Below the pieces are notes generated by a model. The model was not told the origin of the DNA and made no database searches. It was given only the letters and a program-made list of their open reading frames with translations. DNA of 64,000 bases from Desulfovibrio sp. Its GTDB lineage: Bacteria; Desulfobacterota; Desulfovibrionia; Desulfovibrionales; Desulfovibrionaceae. Numbering within the stretch: the first letter of the stretch is position 1; each line of letters starts with the position of its first letter. Position numbers and translations under genes: made by a program. The DNA lies in assembly GCA_031272715.1 (NCBI GenBank), contig JAISTH010000071.1, forward strand, positions 124,001 through 188,000, read 5' to 3'. This document shows, piece by piece, positions 36,774-44,822 of the stretch.

Positions 36774-37892
36774 TCATTCGGCGAGGACGCGGGTCAGACG
36801 TTCCGCGGTGGCGGCGTCCCCCATGGCGCCGTAGCGGGAGGCGAGCAGCCCGTAGGCGTCGCCCCTTCGGGGACAGTCGACGTCGACCAGGAGCCTCGAG
36901 ACGCAGGAACGGAACCTGTCGTCGTCTCCCAGCCAGAGAGCCGTCCGCGCCGCGACAAACAGCATCTCGGGGGAGTCGTGACAGCGCAGGGCCCTGCGGA
37001 GCAGATCCGCCGCCCCCCGTGCGTCTCCGGTCTCCTGGGCCTGGACGATCCCCTCGATGAAGGCCTGCTCGCCGAGGGCGTGGTCGGCCACATGGGCCTT
37101 CAGGGCCGCCGGCGAGTCCAGCCCGCACGCGCGCTTCGCGTCCCGCAGGTCCCGCAGCGCGAGGTCCTCCTGCACGGGTGCGGACGCCTGCCGCCTGAAA
37201 TCGGCGAAGGACTCCTCCAGGGGGCGATGTCCTCCGCCGCCGCGGCCGCGGTGGATCTTCGCCTTGAAGTCCTCGAAGGACTTGTAATAGTAGTGGTTGA
37301 GCTGCACGATGTTCGAAACGTGGTAGGACCAGTGCGTGGCGACCGGGAATCGATCTTCGTTGACACAGAAATAGCCGTTTCTGTATTTGAAGTTGTGCAC
37401 GGTGTTCACATCGGAGACGTGCTCTGGTTGCACCACGGCCTTGATGTGGGGGTCGAAGGAGATGACTTGCGTGTAGTTGTCTATGACGCCTCCAGCGGGT
37501 CTTTCCGTATGATGGGAGGATCCGAAGACACGCCAGTGGATGCCAAGGGCGCCGAAGGGGAGATATTCGTCAAGGAGATCGCGTATATCATCGTGTCTTT
37601 TTGGGACTATGAATTCGTCGACATCGATGAATGCCATCCATTTCGAATCGTTTCCGTACTTTTCGAGGCAACGTCTATAGGCGATGCGCTGTTTGTTGTA
37701 TATTTCCGGTTGGATTTCGACTGTAATCAAACCTTCGTTGACATACTCTGCAAGTTGTGTTGCGACAGGGATTCTGCTTTGATTGTCGTAGATGTATATG
37801 TGTTCGAAACCGATTGAAACATGATGCGTTACCCACTCTTCGAGCCACAGGTCTTCGTTTCTTGCCATTGTACAGATTGTCGCATAATACAT
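36774..37892 (-). CDS. Glycosyltransferase, family 92/family 2-like
   Basis: A 372-residue transferase. The start TICTMARNEDLWLEEWVTHH and GFEHIYIYDNQS are the GT92/GT2-like opening. WMAFIDVDEFIVPKRHDD gives the metal-binding DxD. HWRVFGSSHH and YHVSNIVQLNHYYYKSFEDF are family landmarks. Residues about 240-372 are GC-rich and helical, possibly TPR-like (ADLLRRALRCHDSPEMLFVA). The first two thirds are AT-richer than the last third, suggesting a recombined gene. Neighbouring nonulosonate genes suggest surface or flagellin glycosylation. Confidence 0.85.
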   Translation of the reverse strand: MYYATICTMARNEDLWLEEWVTHHVSIGFEHIYIYDNQSRIPVATQLAEYVNEGLITVEIQPEIYNKQRIAYRRCLEKYGNDSKWMAFIDVDEFIVPKRHDDIRDLLDEYLPFGALGIHWRVFGSSHHTERPAGGVIDNYTQVISFDPHIKAVVQPEHVSDVNTVHNFKYRNGYFCVNEDRFPVATHWSYHVSNIVQLNHYYYKSFEDFKAKIHRGRGGGGHRPLEESFADFRRQASAPVQEDLALRDLRDAKRACGLDSPAALKAHVADHALGEQAFIEGIVQAQETGDARGAADLLRRALRCHDSPEMLFVAARTALWLGDDDRFRSCVSRLLVDVDCPRRGDAYGLLASRYGAMGDAATAERLTRVLAE

Positions 37893-37949
37893 GTGTTTCG
37901 CCAGAGTGAAACGGGATTTCTTGTCCCAGTGATGGGGTTTTTAATTATT

Positions 37950-39556
37950 TCAACATCCAACAATATGGATGCAGTCTCCATTGTCAAGGGTGCGGTCCTC
38001 CCATGTTATACGCTCTTCCCATGTCTTGTCTTGTGACCTATCAAAAATGACAAGCCAACCTTCATGGGAACCGCATGTGTCCATGTAATTTTTTAGCTGA
38101 GTCATGCCTTCCTTGATTGCATCTGGGCGCTTGATCTTTATTTCAATGGGGTAATGCTGTCCAAGGTATGTCACGCACAAATCGACACGTTTGGCCCCAG
38201 TGAAAATTCACGGTTTATTTTGGCGTTACCGTTTGCGACACGTTGGAGGAAAGTCTGGAGAAATAATTGTGGAACCGCATGAGTATACACGTAACCAGCT
38301 GTTAATATATCTGAATTTTCTCTCCAATATTTTTGAAATTCTTTTAATAATTCAGTCATATGTATAACATTGTCATCCATCCACATGCTTATAAAAGACT
38401 TCGGAAGTCTTGATTGCTGAGAAAATGTAAGGTATCGGATTATCAAGTCAGAGTACAATCTATTTGCGGGAGTGACATCTTCATTGTCATTAATTTTCAA
38501 GAGGCCTATGTCGATACAATAATTGACATCATCGTCAACCTCATTGTCTTTTGAAAACTCACCGGTAAGCATGGGTTCAATGACGTTCTGGACGCGATTC
38601 TCCTTTAATTTATTGAGCAATGAGACTGTATGCATATCTTTGCGCTTGGATATAGCGTCAACAGCATCGTCAATATGGTCGGCGGAAATCGTGACAGAGT
38701 AGTCATAGTCGAGAACATCTTCAATTATTTGTTTTGCGATTGCATTTACCAGCCATGGTTGTCCGCTAGTCCAATAATATACTCTTTTTAAAGCATCACC
38801 GTCAAATTTTTGGCCTGTCGCGGAGGTATGCTGCGCATAGAGTTCAACGACATTATCAAAAGTGAAGTTGTTCAGCGTAAGTGACTTGTCGATAATGTTG
38901 AAAGGACTTGTGGTGCCAAGGGATTCTTCTTCTTCACGGATAAAAACTCGATAATCATAGACATTACGCATGCCGATAAGTGCTATCGAGCTGGGGAAGG
39001 GCACCCCTCTGCCTCTTCGTATATATCCATATCTGAGTTGACGTAAAAAGGATATCATTGCATCCCCTGAAAGAGAATCAGCTTCATCTAGAAAAAGGAT
39101 AAGTGGGCGGTCAAGAATTTTTGAGTATTCAGATAATGTGTCTCTTACGGCACTAAAGGGCCTAGTTGACGTTGGGGTGGAGACAATTTGTTCTGAAAAT
39201 TGAGGAATATTTTCGATAAGCCTAGCGCGAATTTCCTCAACGATTCAATATGTGCAGGCAGTCATATCGACGCCACTGACCACTTCTTCTAGCGAGCAGT
39301 ATATTGCGTAATGCTGGCCATTTCCGTTGATTTCATCAACGAGAGCTTCCAGCGTTGTCGTCTTGCCGGACTGCCTCGGCGCATGGATGACGAAATATTT
39401 TTCCGTCAAACATAACCGTTTGGCAATTGGCAGACGTGCAAGGGGGTCTATCATGTAGTGTTTTCCCGGTCTGCAGGGACCGGAAATGTTGAATTCGAGA
39501 GAATTTTTCTTGTATTCTGTAGTCATGGCGCTATCCATTGTAACTTTATTAAACAA
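37950..39556 (-). pseudogene. AAA-ATPase / PD-(D/E)XK nuclease-like protein, disrupted
   Basis: Three pieces of one gene of about 535 codons. The N-terminal piece (39556-39245) has Walker A HAPRQSGKTTTLEALV. The same frame continues after a single in-frame TGA (39247-39245) into a Walker B, LILFLDEADSLSGDAMIS (about 39110-39058). It then runs through a helical region to 38171. There the frame shifts by one base near TCACTGGGG and resumes in another frame with CVTYLGQHYPIEIKIKRPD, the ExK core of a PD-(D/E)XK nuclease domain, ending at 37950. ATPases of this kind are widespread accessory proteins of uncertain role. The nonsense codon plus frameshift make a functional protein unlikely. The DNA is AT-rich and lies on the 3' side of tRNA-Leu, as expected of an inserted island. 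Confidence 0.8.
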
Positions 39557-39744
39557 AATCGTGATTAGAACTTTATCATTGGTACATAATCGACAAGAAA
39601 TATCTCTGTTTATCTTTAACTAATTCAGTATAACGTTTTATGAATGAGGCTTTTTGTATTGCTGTCGCGATGGGGATACGGAAGCTACGGAATTGGTATT
39701 TGGGATAAGGATCTGGTTGGATACCAGAAGCCCCACATGGACAC

Positions 39745-39831
39745 TGGTGCCGAAGGGGAGAGTCGAACTCCCATGGGGTTGCCCCCGGCAGATTTTGAGT
39801 CTGCTGTGTCTACCAATTCCACCACTTCGGC
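39745..39831 (-). tRNA. tRNA-Leu (CAA)
   Basis: Minus strand, class II. The acceptor GCCGAAG/CTTCGGC is closed, the anticodon arm GCAGA-CTCAAAA-TCTGC gives CAA, and a variable arm is present. CCA is encoded at 39745-39747. AT-rich imported DNA begins on its 3' side. Confidence 0.96.
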
Positions 39832-39845
39832 AAAGACAGGATTAC

Positions 39846-39868
39846 GCGGCAGACTCAAAATCTGCCGC
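39846..39868 (+). repeat. Inverted copy of the tRNA-Leu anticodon arm
   Basis: The plus strand reads GCGGCAGA-CTCAAAA-TCTGCCGC, a perfect 8-bp hairpin. Its inner 17 bases equal the anticodon arm of the adjacent minus-strand tRNA-Leu. It starts 15 bases upstream of the tRNA 5' end. Confidence 0.75.
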
Positions 39869-40088
39869 ATACGATGCCGCTCCAGGAAAATCCATCGGAG
39901 TCGCATCAGTGAATCGCATCCGCTACGAGCCTCACCATGGGGACAGTGCGGCCGCAGGTTCCGCCGGGGCGGCCCTGTTCCGCCGCCTCGGCCAAAGGAT
40001 TACGCTACACGAGGATGCCGCCGCCGTCAAGAAGCGCATCCGGTGGCGATGCCAGCGGACGTCCCCGATGGGGATGGCGCCCGGGGCG

Positions 40089-40367
40089 CTATTCCAGAAG
40101 GCCAAGCAGACGCGCGACACGCTGGGCGTTCAGGCCGCTGTGCACCTGGAGCATGTCCTCGCCCTGCTGCGTGGCGCTGGCTTCCACCTGGGCCAGGGTC
40201 TGGGCCGCATCCTCGGGATCCATGGGGCCGGGCGCGGACGCGCGCTGGGTCTGGGCCGCGGTCGCCGGCTTGGCCTGCTGCGTCGGCAGCATGGCGTTGA
40301 CCCGTTCCTGGAAGGTCGGGAACTGCGGGGCGAGGTCGTTGTTGCGGAAGCGTATCTCGAAATCCAT
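40089..40367 (-). CDS. Conserved-looking small protein, 92 residues
   Basis: Starts MDFEIRFRNNDLAPQFPTF, passes through a Gln/Ala/Pro-rich middle and ends with a helical segment (EDMLQVHSGLNAQRVARLLG). There is no signal peptide and no known family. The C-terminal helix resembles small flagellum-associated proteins of sulfate reducers in general character only. AGGAG lies 8 bases before the ATG. It follows the TPR gene on the same strand by about 100 bases. Confidence 0.6.
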   Translation of the reverse strand: MDFEIRFRNNDLAPQFPTFQERVNAMLPTQQAKPATAAQTQRASAPGPMDPEDAAQTLAQVEASATQQGEDMLQVHSGLNAQRVARLLGLLE

Positions 40368-40468
40368 GGCGTCGTCTCCTGCCGGGATGCGTGTCGGGTT
40401 GTCGGCGGGACGGCATGATCCGCCCCCCGGTCCTTCACGAAAGCAGGAAACGTGCCACACGGCCCGGA

Positions 40469-41098
40469 TCAGGCGCCCCTGTGGGGACGAAGCTCCTCCA
40501 TGAAGGCTTCCGGCACGTCGTATCCCAGTTCCTGCGCCTTGTCCGCCGCCTGGACGGCCTTCCCGAAGTCTTCCCGCTCGAAGCAGGCCAGGGCGAGGTT
40601 CATCCAGGCCGGGGCGAAATGCGGCTCCTTGTTCAGGATGGCCATGCACAGTTCCTCGGTCTTCTCGTATTCCCCCTTCATGTAGAGGGCGACGGCCTTC
40701 ACGTTCATGGCCTGGATGAAGCCGGGATCCCATTTCAGGGCCTTGTCCACGGCATCCAGCGCCTTGTCGGGATCGTTGCGCTGCACGTGGACGAAGGCGA
40801 TGTTGCTCCAGGCGACGGAGAACTTCGGCCTGCAGTTCGCGGCCTCCTCGTTGTAGCGCAGGCACCCTTCCAGATCCCCCCGGTCCTGGCAGATGCCACC
40901 CAGCTGGACGTAGGCCTCGGCGAGATTCGGGGAGTTGCGCACGGCCTCCAGCAGGGCCTCCTCGGCGGCCACGAAGTCCCGCTTGGAGAGCAGCGCCACG
41001 CCCAGGTTGTAATGGTGGGTCGCGCACTGCTCGTTCTTGCCGATCTCGTCCTTCAGGTCGGCGATGTACTCGTCGATGTCGTCGTAGCGATCCTTCAT
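40469..41098 (-). CDS. Tetratricopeptide repeat protein
   Basis: A 209-residue cytoplasmic protein made of about five TPR units (CATHHYNLGVALLSKRDFVA, AYVQLGGICQDRGDLEGCLR, AWSNIAFVHVQRNDPDKALD and others). Such proteins are interaction scaffolds. There is no catalytic motif or signal peptide. ATG 41098 is preferred over the GTG two codons earlier because of its spacing to GAGAG. Confidence 0.85.
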   Translation of the reverse strand: MKDRYDDIDEYIADLKDEIGKNEQCATHHYNLGVALLSKRDFVAAEEALLEAVRNSPNLAEAYVQLGGICQDRGDLEGCLRYNEEAANCRPKFSVAWSNIAFVHVQRNDPDKALDAVDKALKWDPGFIQAMNVKAVALYMKGEYEKTEELCMAILNKEPHFAPAWMNLALACFEREDFGKAVQAADKAQELGYDVPEAFMEELRPHRGA

Positions 41099-41188
41099 GT
41101 CCACTCTCTTCGTCGCAGACTCTGCCGCGGCGTTTTTTGCAGCTTTCGCTCCGCGTCTCGCCCCGTCCGGGACCCGTCGCTGGGCCTG

Positions 41189-41605
41189 TCAGGCGACGGG
41201 CTTCCGGCGTCCCGCCTCGGCCTCCAGCATCTCGCGATACCAGCAGCAGAAGTCGAAGATGGCCAGATAGCGCTCGTTGCGCGTCACCATGCCCAAGGCG
41301 CATTCCGCGGCGGCGGCGCCGTAGGCCGCATCCACGTTCCTGTGCCGCCCGGCCTCCTCCAGGAACGCCTTGAGAAGCTGGTCGACGGTGCGCCGGCCGA
41401 CGTCGGTGCGCATGTCCAGCGGTTCCTTGGGCTTCTGGAAGGGATCCCAGTTCTCGTAGCCGATGCGGTCGATGTAGGTGCGGCGCCGGGGCTGGAGCTT
41501 CTCGTAGATTTCCCGCTTGAGCCGCTCCTCCTCCTCGGTGAGGGCCTGGGGCCGCTGGTCGAGGAAGAGTTCGGAAGGCAGGTTCCGGAAGGCGCGTTCG
41601 GACAT
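41189..41605 (-). CDS. Hypothetical protein coupled to a YkgJ-type gene
   Basis: A 138-residue protein rich in charged residues (LTEEEERLKREIYEKLQPRR). It has an aromatic C-terminal segment (YLAIFDFCCWYREMLEAEAG). No known domain, signal peptide or cofactor motif is recognised. Its ATG overlaps the stop of the upstream YkgJ-family gene by one base (TGATG), so the two products are made together and may interact. Confidence 0.75.
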   Translation of the reverse strand: MSERAFRNLPSELFLDQRPQALTEEEERLKREIYEKLQPRRRTYIDRIGYENWDPFQKPKEPLDMRTDVGRRTVDQLLKAFLEEAGRHRNVDAAYGAAAAECALGMVTRNERYLAIFDFCCWYREMLEAEAGRRKPVA

Positions 41606-42273
41606 CAGTCCGTCCGTCCCGCGGGCCCGATGCCGAGATAGGCCTCGTCGTACGTGGTCAGCAGGGCCATGCTGACGGGGACGTAGACCTCGGCCAGTTC
41701 GGTGAACCGGCTCTCCACGGTCCGCGCGATGTCCCGGCTCAGCTCCTCGAGGCGCGCGTTGAGCTTGTCCATGTGCACGGTGGGGTATGGCGTCCCCTTG
41801 GTGAAGGCGCTGAGTCCGCAGACGTGGCCGCGTCCGGCGATGGCCGTGGGGACGCCGTAGACGCGGCAGGTCACGGGCCTGTCCGCGTAGAGCAGGCACC
41901 TGTCGTTCCCGTCCAGCAGGGGGCATCGCACCTTGATGCGGGCGGCCCGCTCCATGATGGCCTCGGGAGGTTCCCCGTCACGCTCGGCGCGGAACATCTC
42001 CCGCTTGATGCGCGTCAGCTGCCTGTCGGTCTCCGCGGCCCGGGTCAGCACGTCCGACCGTTCCGGGCCGTGGCCGAAGGCATCGGCGAAGGCCCGGTTG
42101 AGGGCGATGGCCTCCACCAGGGAAAGGTCGAAAAGGGCGTGGCAGCAGTCGCTGCAGCCTTCGTGGCAGCGGACGCAGTCGGGATGGCGCGACCGCACGC
42201 CGGCGAACGCCGCGTCGGCCTCGTTTCGGAGGGTCGCGTAGCGTTCCAGCACGTGGCCGATGTCGGGTACCAT
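41605..42273 (-). CDS. YkgJ-family cysteine cluster protein
   Basis: A 222-residue protein with the zinc/iron-chelating YkgJ domain. The cysteines are CVRCHEGCSDCCH near residues 37-49, then CPLLDGNDRCLLYADRPVTC and a later VCGLSAF. Family members bind a metal cluster, but the reaction is unknown. ATG 42273 gives a natural start (MVPDIGHVLERY). Longer upstream frames are GC-rich extensions. It is coupled to the downstream 138-residue gene. Confidence 0.8.
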   Translation of the reverse strand: MVPDIGHVLERYATLRNEADAAFAGVRSRHPDCVRCHEGCSDCCHALFDLSLVEAIALNRAFADAFGHGPERSDVLTRAAETDRQLTRIKREMFRAERDGEPPEAIMERAARIKVRCPLLDGNDRCLLYADRPVTCRVYGVPTAIAGRGHVCGLSAFTKGTPYPTVHMDKLNARLEELSRDIARTVESRFTELAEVYVPVSMALLTTYDEAYLGIGPAGRTD

Positions 42274-42589
42274 CGGGCAGAATGCACCTTTGCATCCCGT
42301 CCGGAGGCTCCGGGATGCGCATTGTTCGAGGGAGTCGGCCGAGGGCGGGATGCGCCCCGGCCGGGGATTTCGGACGAGTCTTCCCTGTCCGGCGGCCGTG
42401 CCGGGACATCGATCCCGGGGCCGGCCGGAGACGGGCGTCAATGCGCAGCGGCGCCGCGGGAGAGGGAAACCCTCGGCCCGCGGCGACCGCCGTCAAGACG
42501 GGAACTCCACCGGAACGCGTCCGACGGCGTCGCAGCCATCGAAATCGCGCACGTGGCGTCCGCCTGGTCCGGATCCGGTCCGGAGGACG
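42274..42589. other. Intergenic region between ferredoxin and YkgJ genes
   Basis: About 315 bases without a supported gene. GC-rich inverted repeats (GGTCCGGATCCGGTCC near 42568) lie just after the ferredoxin stop and may act in termination, although no T tract follows. Confidence 0.45.
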
Positions 42590-42778
42590 CTAGTTCTCCT
42601 CGACCGTGATGGCCCCCGACTCGCAGACCTCCACGCAGGATTCACAACCGAGGCATTCCTCGACGTTCACGGGGTCGGACTTGCCGTCCTTCAGTTCGTA
42701 GACTTCCACGGGACAGACGTCCACGCACTCGCTGCAACCAATGCACTTGTCGGAATCGACGGTCACGCTGTAGCCCAT
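42590..42778 (-). CDS. Ferredoxin, 2[4Fe-4S]
   Basis: A 62-residue bacterial-type ferredoxin. Two full motifs are seen: CIGCSECVDVCP (residues 12-23) and CLGCESCVEVCE (about 43-54), so it should bind two [4Fe-4S] clusters. The second motif ends in Glu rather than the usual Pro after the last Cys. It is an acidic soluble electron carrier. AGGAGGACAAG precedes the ATG. A strong promoter lies 67 bases upstream and it is probably monocistronic. Confidence 0.95.
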   Translation of the reverse strand: MGYSVTVDSDKCIGCSECVDVCPVEVYELKDGKSDPVNVEECLGCESCVEVCESGAITVEEN

Positions 42779-42844
42779 CTTGTCCTCCTAGAGGGTAACG
42801 TTTCTCCCTGCGACCGTGCAGGCCGGCATTCGCCGTTGTGATGT

Positions 42845-42873
42845 GGGATAGCTTCCGCCTCCCACGCTGTCAA
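42845..42873 (-). promoter_or_regulatory. Promoter of the ferredoxin gene
   Basis: On the minus strand a perfect TTGACA is followed after 17 bases by TATCCC. The start site would lie about 60 bases before the ATG. Confidence 0.75.
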
Positions 42874-42944
42874 GCCTCTTGTCGAAAGTATCGCCCTTTT
42901 CGCCGAAACGGTTCCCCGGACGCCGTCCCCCGGCCCCGGACGGG

Positions 42945-44321
42945 TCAGGGACGGAGCAGGGCGTGATACTCCTTCCTTCCGCGGATCACCCGCAAGGGAA
43001 CCTGCCTGGAAAGCCGCTCGACGCGAAAGGCCCTCAGAAAGTCCTCGAGGGTGTTCACGCGCTGGTTCCCCACGCCGGTGATGATGTCGCCGGGGCGCAG
43101 GAAGGCGGCGGGTCCTTCGCTGTCCACGGATGTCACCGTCAGACGCCTGTTCCGCTCAGTGACGGCCAGTCCCCAGAGCCGTTCCATCAGCGTCGCCGCA
43201 TGGGCGTCGCTGAAGGGCTGCGGGACGACCCCCACCGTCATCTGGGCGCCGTCCCGAACCATGTGCAACTGCAGGCGTTCGCTTCCCGTCTGGTTGCGGA
43301 GCACGTTCACGTAGTCCCGCTTGTCGGCGAGCACGGTGTCGTTGATGCGCAGGATCACGTCCCCGGGCAGTATCCCGGCCTTGTCGGCCGGAGTGCCGCG
43401 ATAGACCGCCGTCACGTAGATGCCGTTCGGCTCCTTGAGCCCCATGGCCATGGCCGCATGCTGATCCACGTCCTCCACCGCGAGGCCGAGCCAGAGAGGA
43501 GACATCCTGCCGTGCCCGACAAGGCCGTCCATGACCCGCAGCGCCTTGTTGATGGGAATGGCGAATCCGATCCCTTCGGCTCTGGCGTCGATGGCCGTGT
43601 TGATGCCCACGAGCCTGCCGTCGATGGTGAGCAGGGGGCCGCCGCTGTTGCCGGGATTGATGGCCGCATCCGTCTGGATGAGATCCGTGAACACCCCGCT
43701 CTGGCTGCGGATGGTGCGTCCGAGGGCGGAGATGACGCCCGTGGTGACGGTGTGGTTGAAGCCGAAGGGATTGCCGATGGCGATGACGGTCTCCCCCGGC
43801 ATGAGATCCGATGCGTCCCCGGGTTCGATGGAGGGCAGATTGGCGGCCCCCTTGATCTGCAGGACGGCGATGTCGAAGTCGGGGTCGGCGCCGATCAGCG
43901 TGGCGGGGAACTCCCGCTTGTCCATGAGGTGCACCATGATCTCGTCGCCCCCGGCGATGACGTGGGCGTTGGTGAGAACGAGCCCCTTGGGGCCGTTCAC
44001 GATGATGCCGGAGCCGAGACTGGCCCGCTTGCGCTGGGCGAAAGGGGGGAGGTGGCCGGGGAAGCCGTGCCCGAAATTGTGCAGGAACTGTTCCAGGGGG
44101 GAGAGGCGCTGCTCCATGCGGTTGGTGCTGGTGATGTTGACCACGGCGGGGGCGACCCTTTGCACGGCCTGGACGACGGGCGTCAATCTGGGACTGCCCG
44201 GGGGCGGCGCGGCCTGGACGATGGCGTGCGCCGCAAGGAGACACAGGAGCGGAAGGCACAGCAGCAGGGACAGGAGGCGGTGGGGGGCGCCGCAAGGGGG
44301 AGAGTCTGTCGTGGGATTCAA
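42945..44321 (-). CDS. Periplasmic serine protease HtrA/DegP-type
   Basis: A 458-residue trypsin-like protease with two PDZ domains. The signal peptide (LLSLLLCLPLLCLLAAHAIV) ends near VQA. The catalytic His is in LVLTNAHVIAGG near residue 116, Asp in DPDFDIAVLQI near 147, and Ser in NPGNSGGPL near 225. PDZ1 covers about 265-360 and PDZ2 about 375-455. It degrades or chaperones misfolded envelope proteins. TTG 44321 is favoured as the start because GGAGG lies 5 bases upstream and the signal peptide then has normal length. ATG 44405 is the alternative. A promoter-like pair is found upstream. Confidence 0.93.
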   Translation of the reverse strand: MNPTTDSPPCGAPHRLLSLLLCLPLLCLLAAHAIVQAAPPPGSPRLTPVVQAVQRVAPAVVNITSTNRMEQRLSPLEQFLHNFGHGFPGHLPPFAQRKRASLGSGIIVNGPKGLVLTNAHVIAGGDEIMVHLMDKREFPATLIGADPDFDIAVLQIKGAANLPSIEPGDASDLMPGETVIAIGNPFGFNHTVTTGVISALGRTIRSQSGVFTDLIQTDAAINPGNSGGPLLTIDGRLVGINTAIDARAEGIGFAIPINKALRVMDGLVGHGRMSPLWLGLAVEDVDQHAAMAMGLKEPNGIYVTAVYRGTPADKAGILPGDVILRINDTVLADKRDYVNVLRNQTGSERLQLHMVRDGAQMTVGVVPQPFSDAHAATLMERLWGLAVTERNRRLTVTSVDSEGPAAFLRPGDIITGVGNQRVNTLEDFLRAFRVERLSRQVPLRVIRGRKEYHALLRP

Positions 44322-44436
44322 TGTCGCCTCCGTGGGGATGGCGTCGGGGTCGTGATCCGACGCCTCGTCCGGCGCGGGTCGTGGGACGCGGTGGCCGGGG
44401 CGCATCGCGTGTGAAGCCGGGAGGATCGCGGACCGG

Positions 44437-44464
44437 ATGCTACCAGAAAGGCGGCGGCAGGCAA
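44437..44464 (-). promoter_or_regulatory. Promoter of the htrA-type gene
   Basis: On the minus strand TTGCCT and TAGCAT are 16 bases apart, placing the start near 44430. Confidence 0.5.
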
Positions 44465-44520
44465 GGGGCGAAAACGGCGCCTCCGGTGGCCCGTGGCGGG
44501 CCGGTGCCCCTGCCGATGCG

Positions 44521-44549
44521 TTGCAAGTGTCGTTGAACCCTGCTATGAA
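44521..44549 (+). promoter_or_regulatory. Promoter upstream of the receiver-TPR gene
   Basis: TTGCAA (44521-44526) and TATGAA (44544-44549) with a 17-base spacer. The leader to the ATG at 44823 would be about 265 bases. The rest of this spacer holds no supported gene. Confidence 0.6.
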
Positions 44550-44822
44550 GTGAGGCGCAAATCGCCCTTTCTCGTGGACGGCCGGACCGCCCGTTCCATG
44601 TGACGGCGAGGTGCGCCCGAAGTCCGCGTCCGGGTTCCATGCCGGGTGCGCCGGCCTCGGCGTCCGCGTCCCGCGGCGCCGTCGGTTCGTCCGTCGTGAC
44701 ATCGGGCGCCTGATCGTGACCCCTCTTCCCCCCGAGTGGCAGTCCATGCGCAGTCCCACGAAGACCCCGCTCCAGGAATCGCACCGCACGCCCGTGAGCC
44801 CGTGGAGGCGGGTGAGGTAGTC

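Noticed and set aside
39245-39247. In-frame TGA as a selenocysteine codon
   Set aside because: Sulfate reducers use selenocysteine, but this position is not a redox-active site of the ATPase family, no SECIS-like hairpin was seen just after it, and a frameshift further on shows the gene is damaged.
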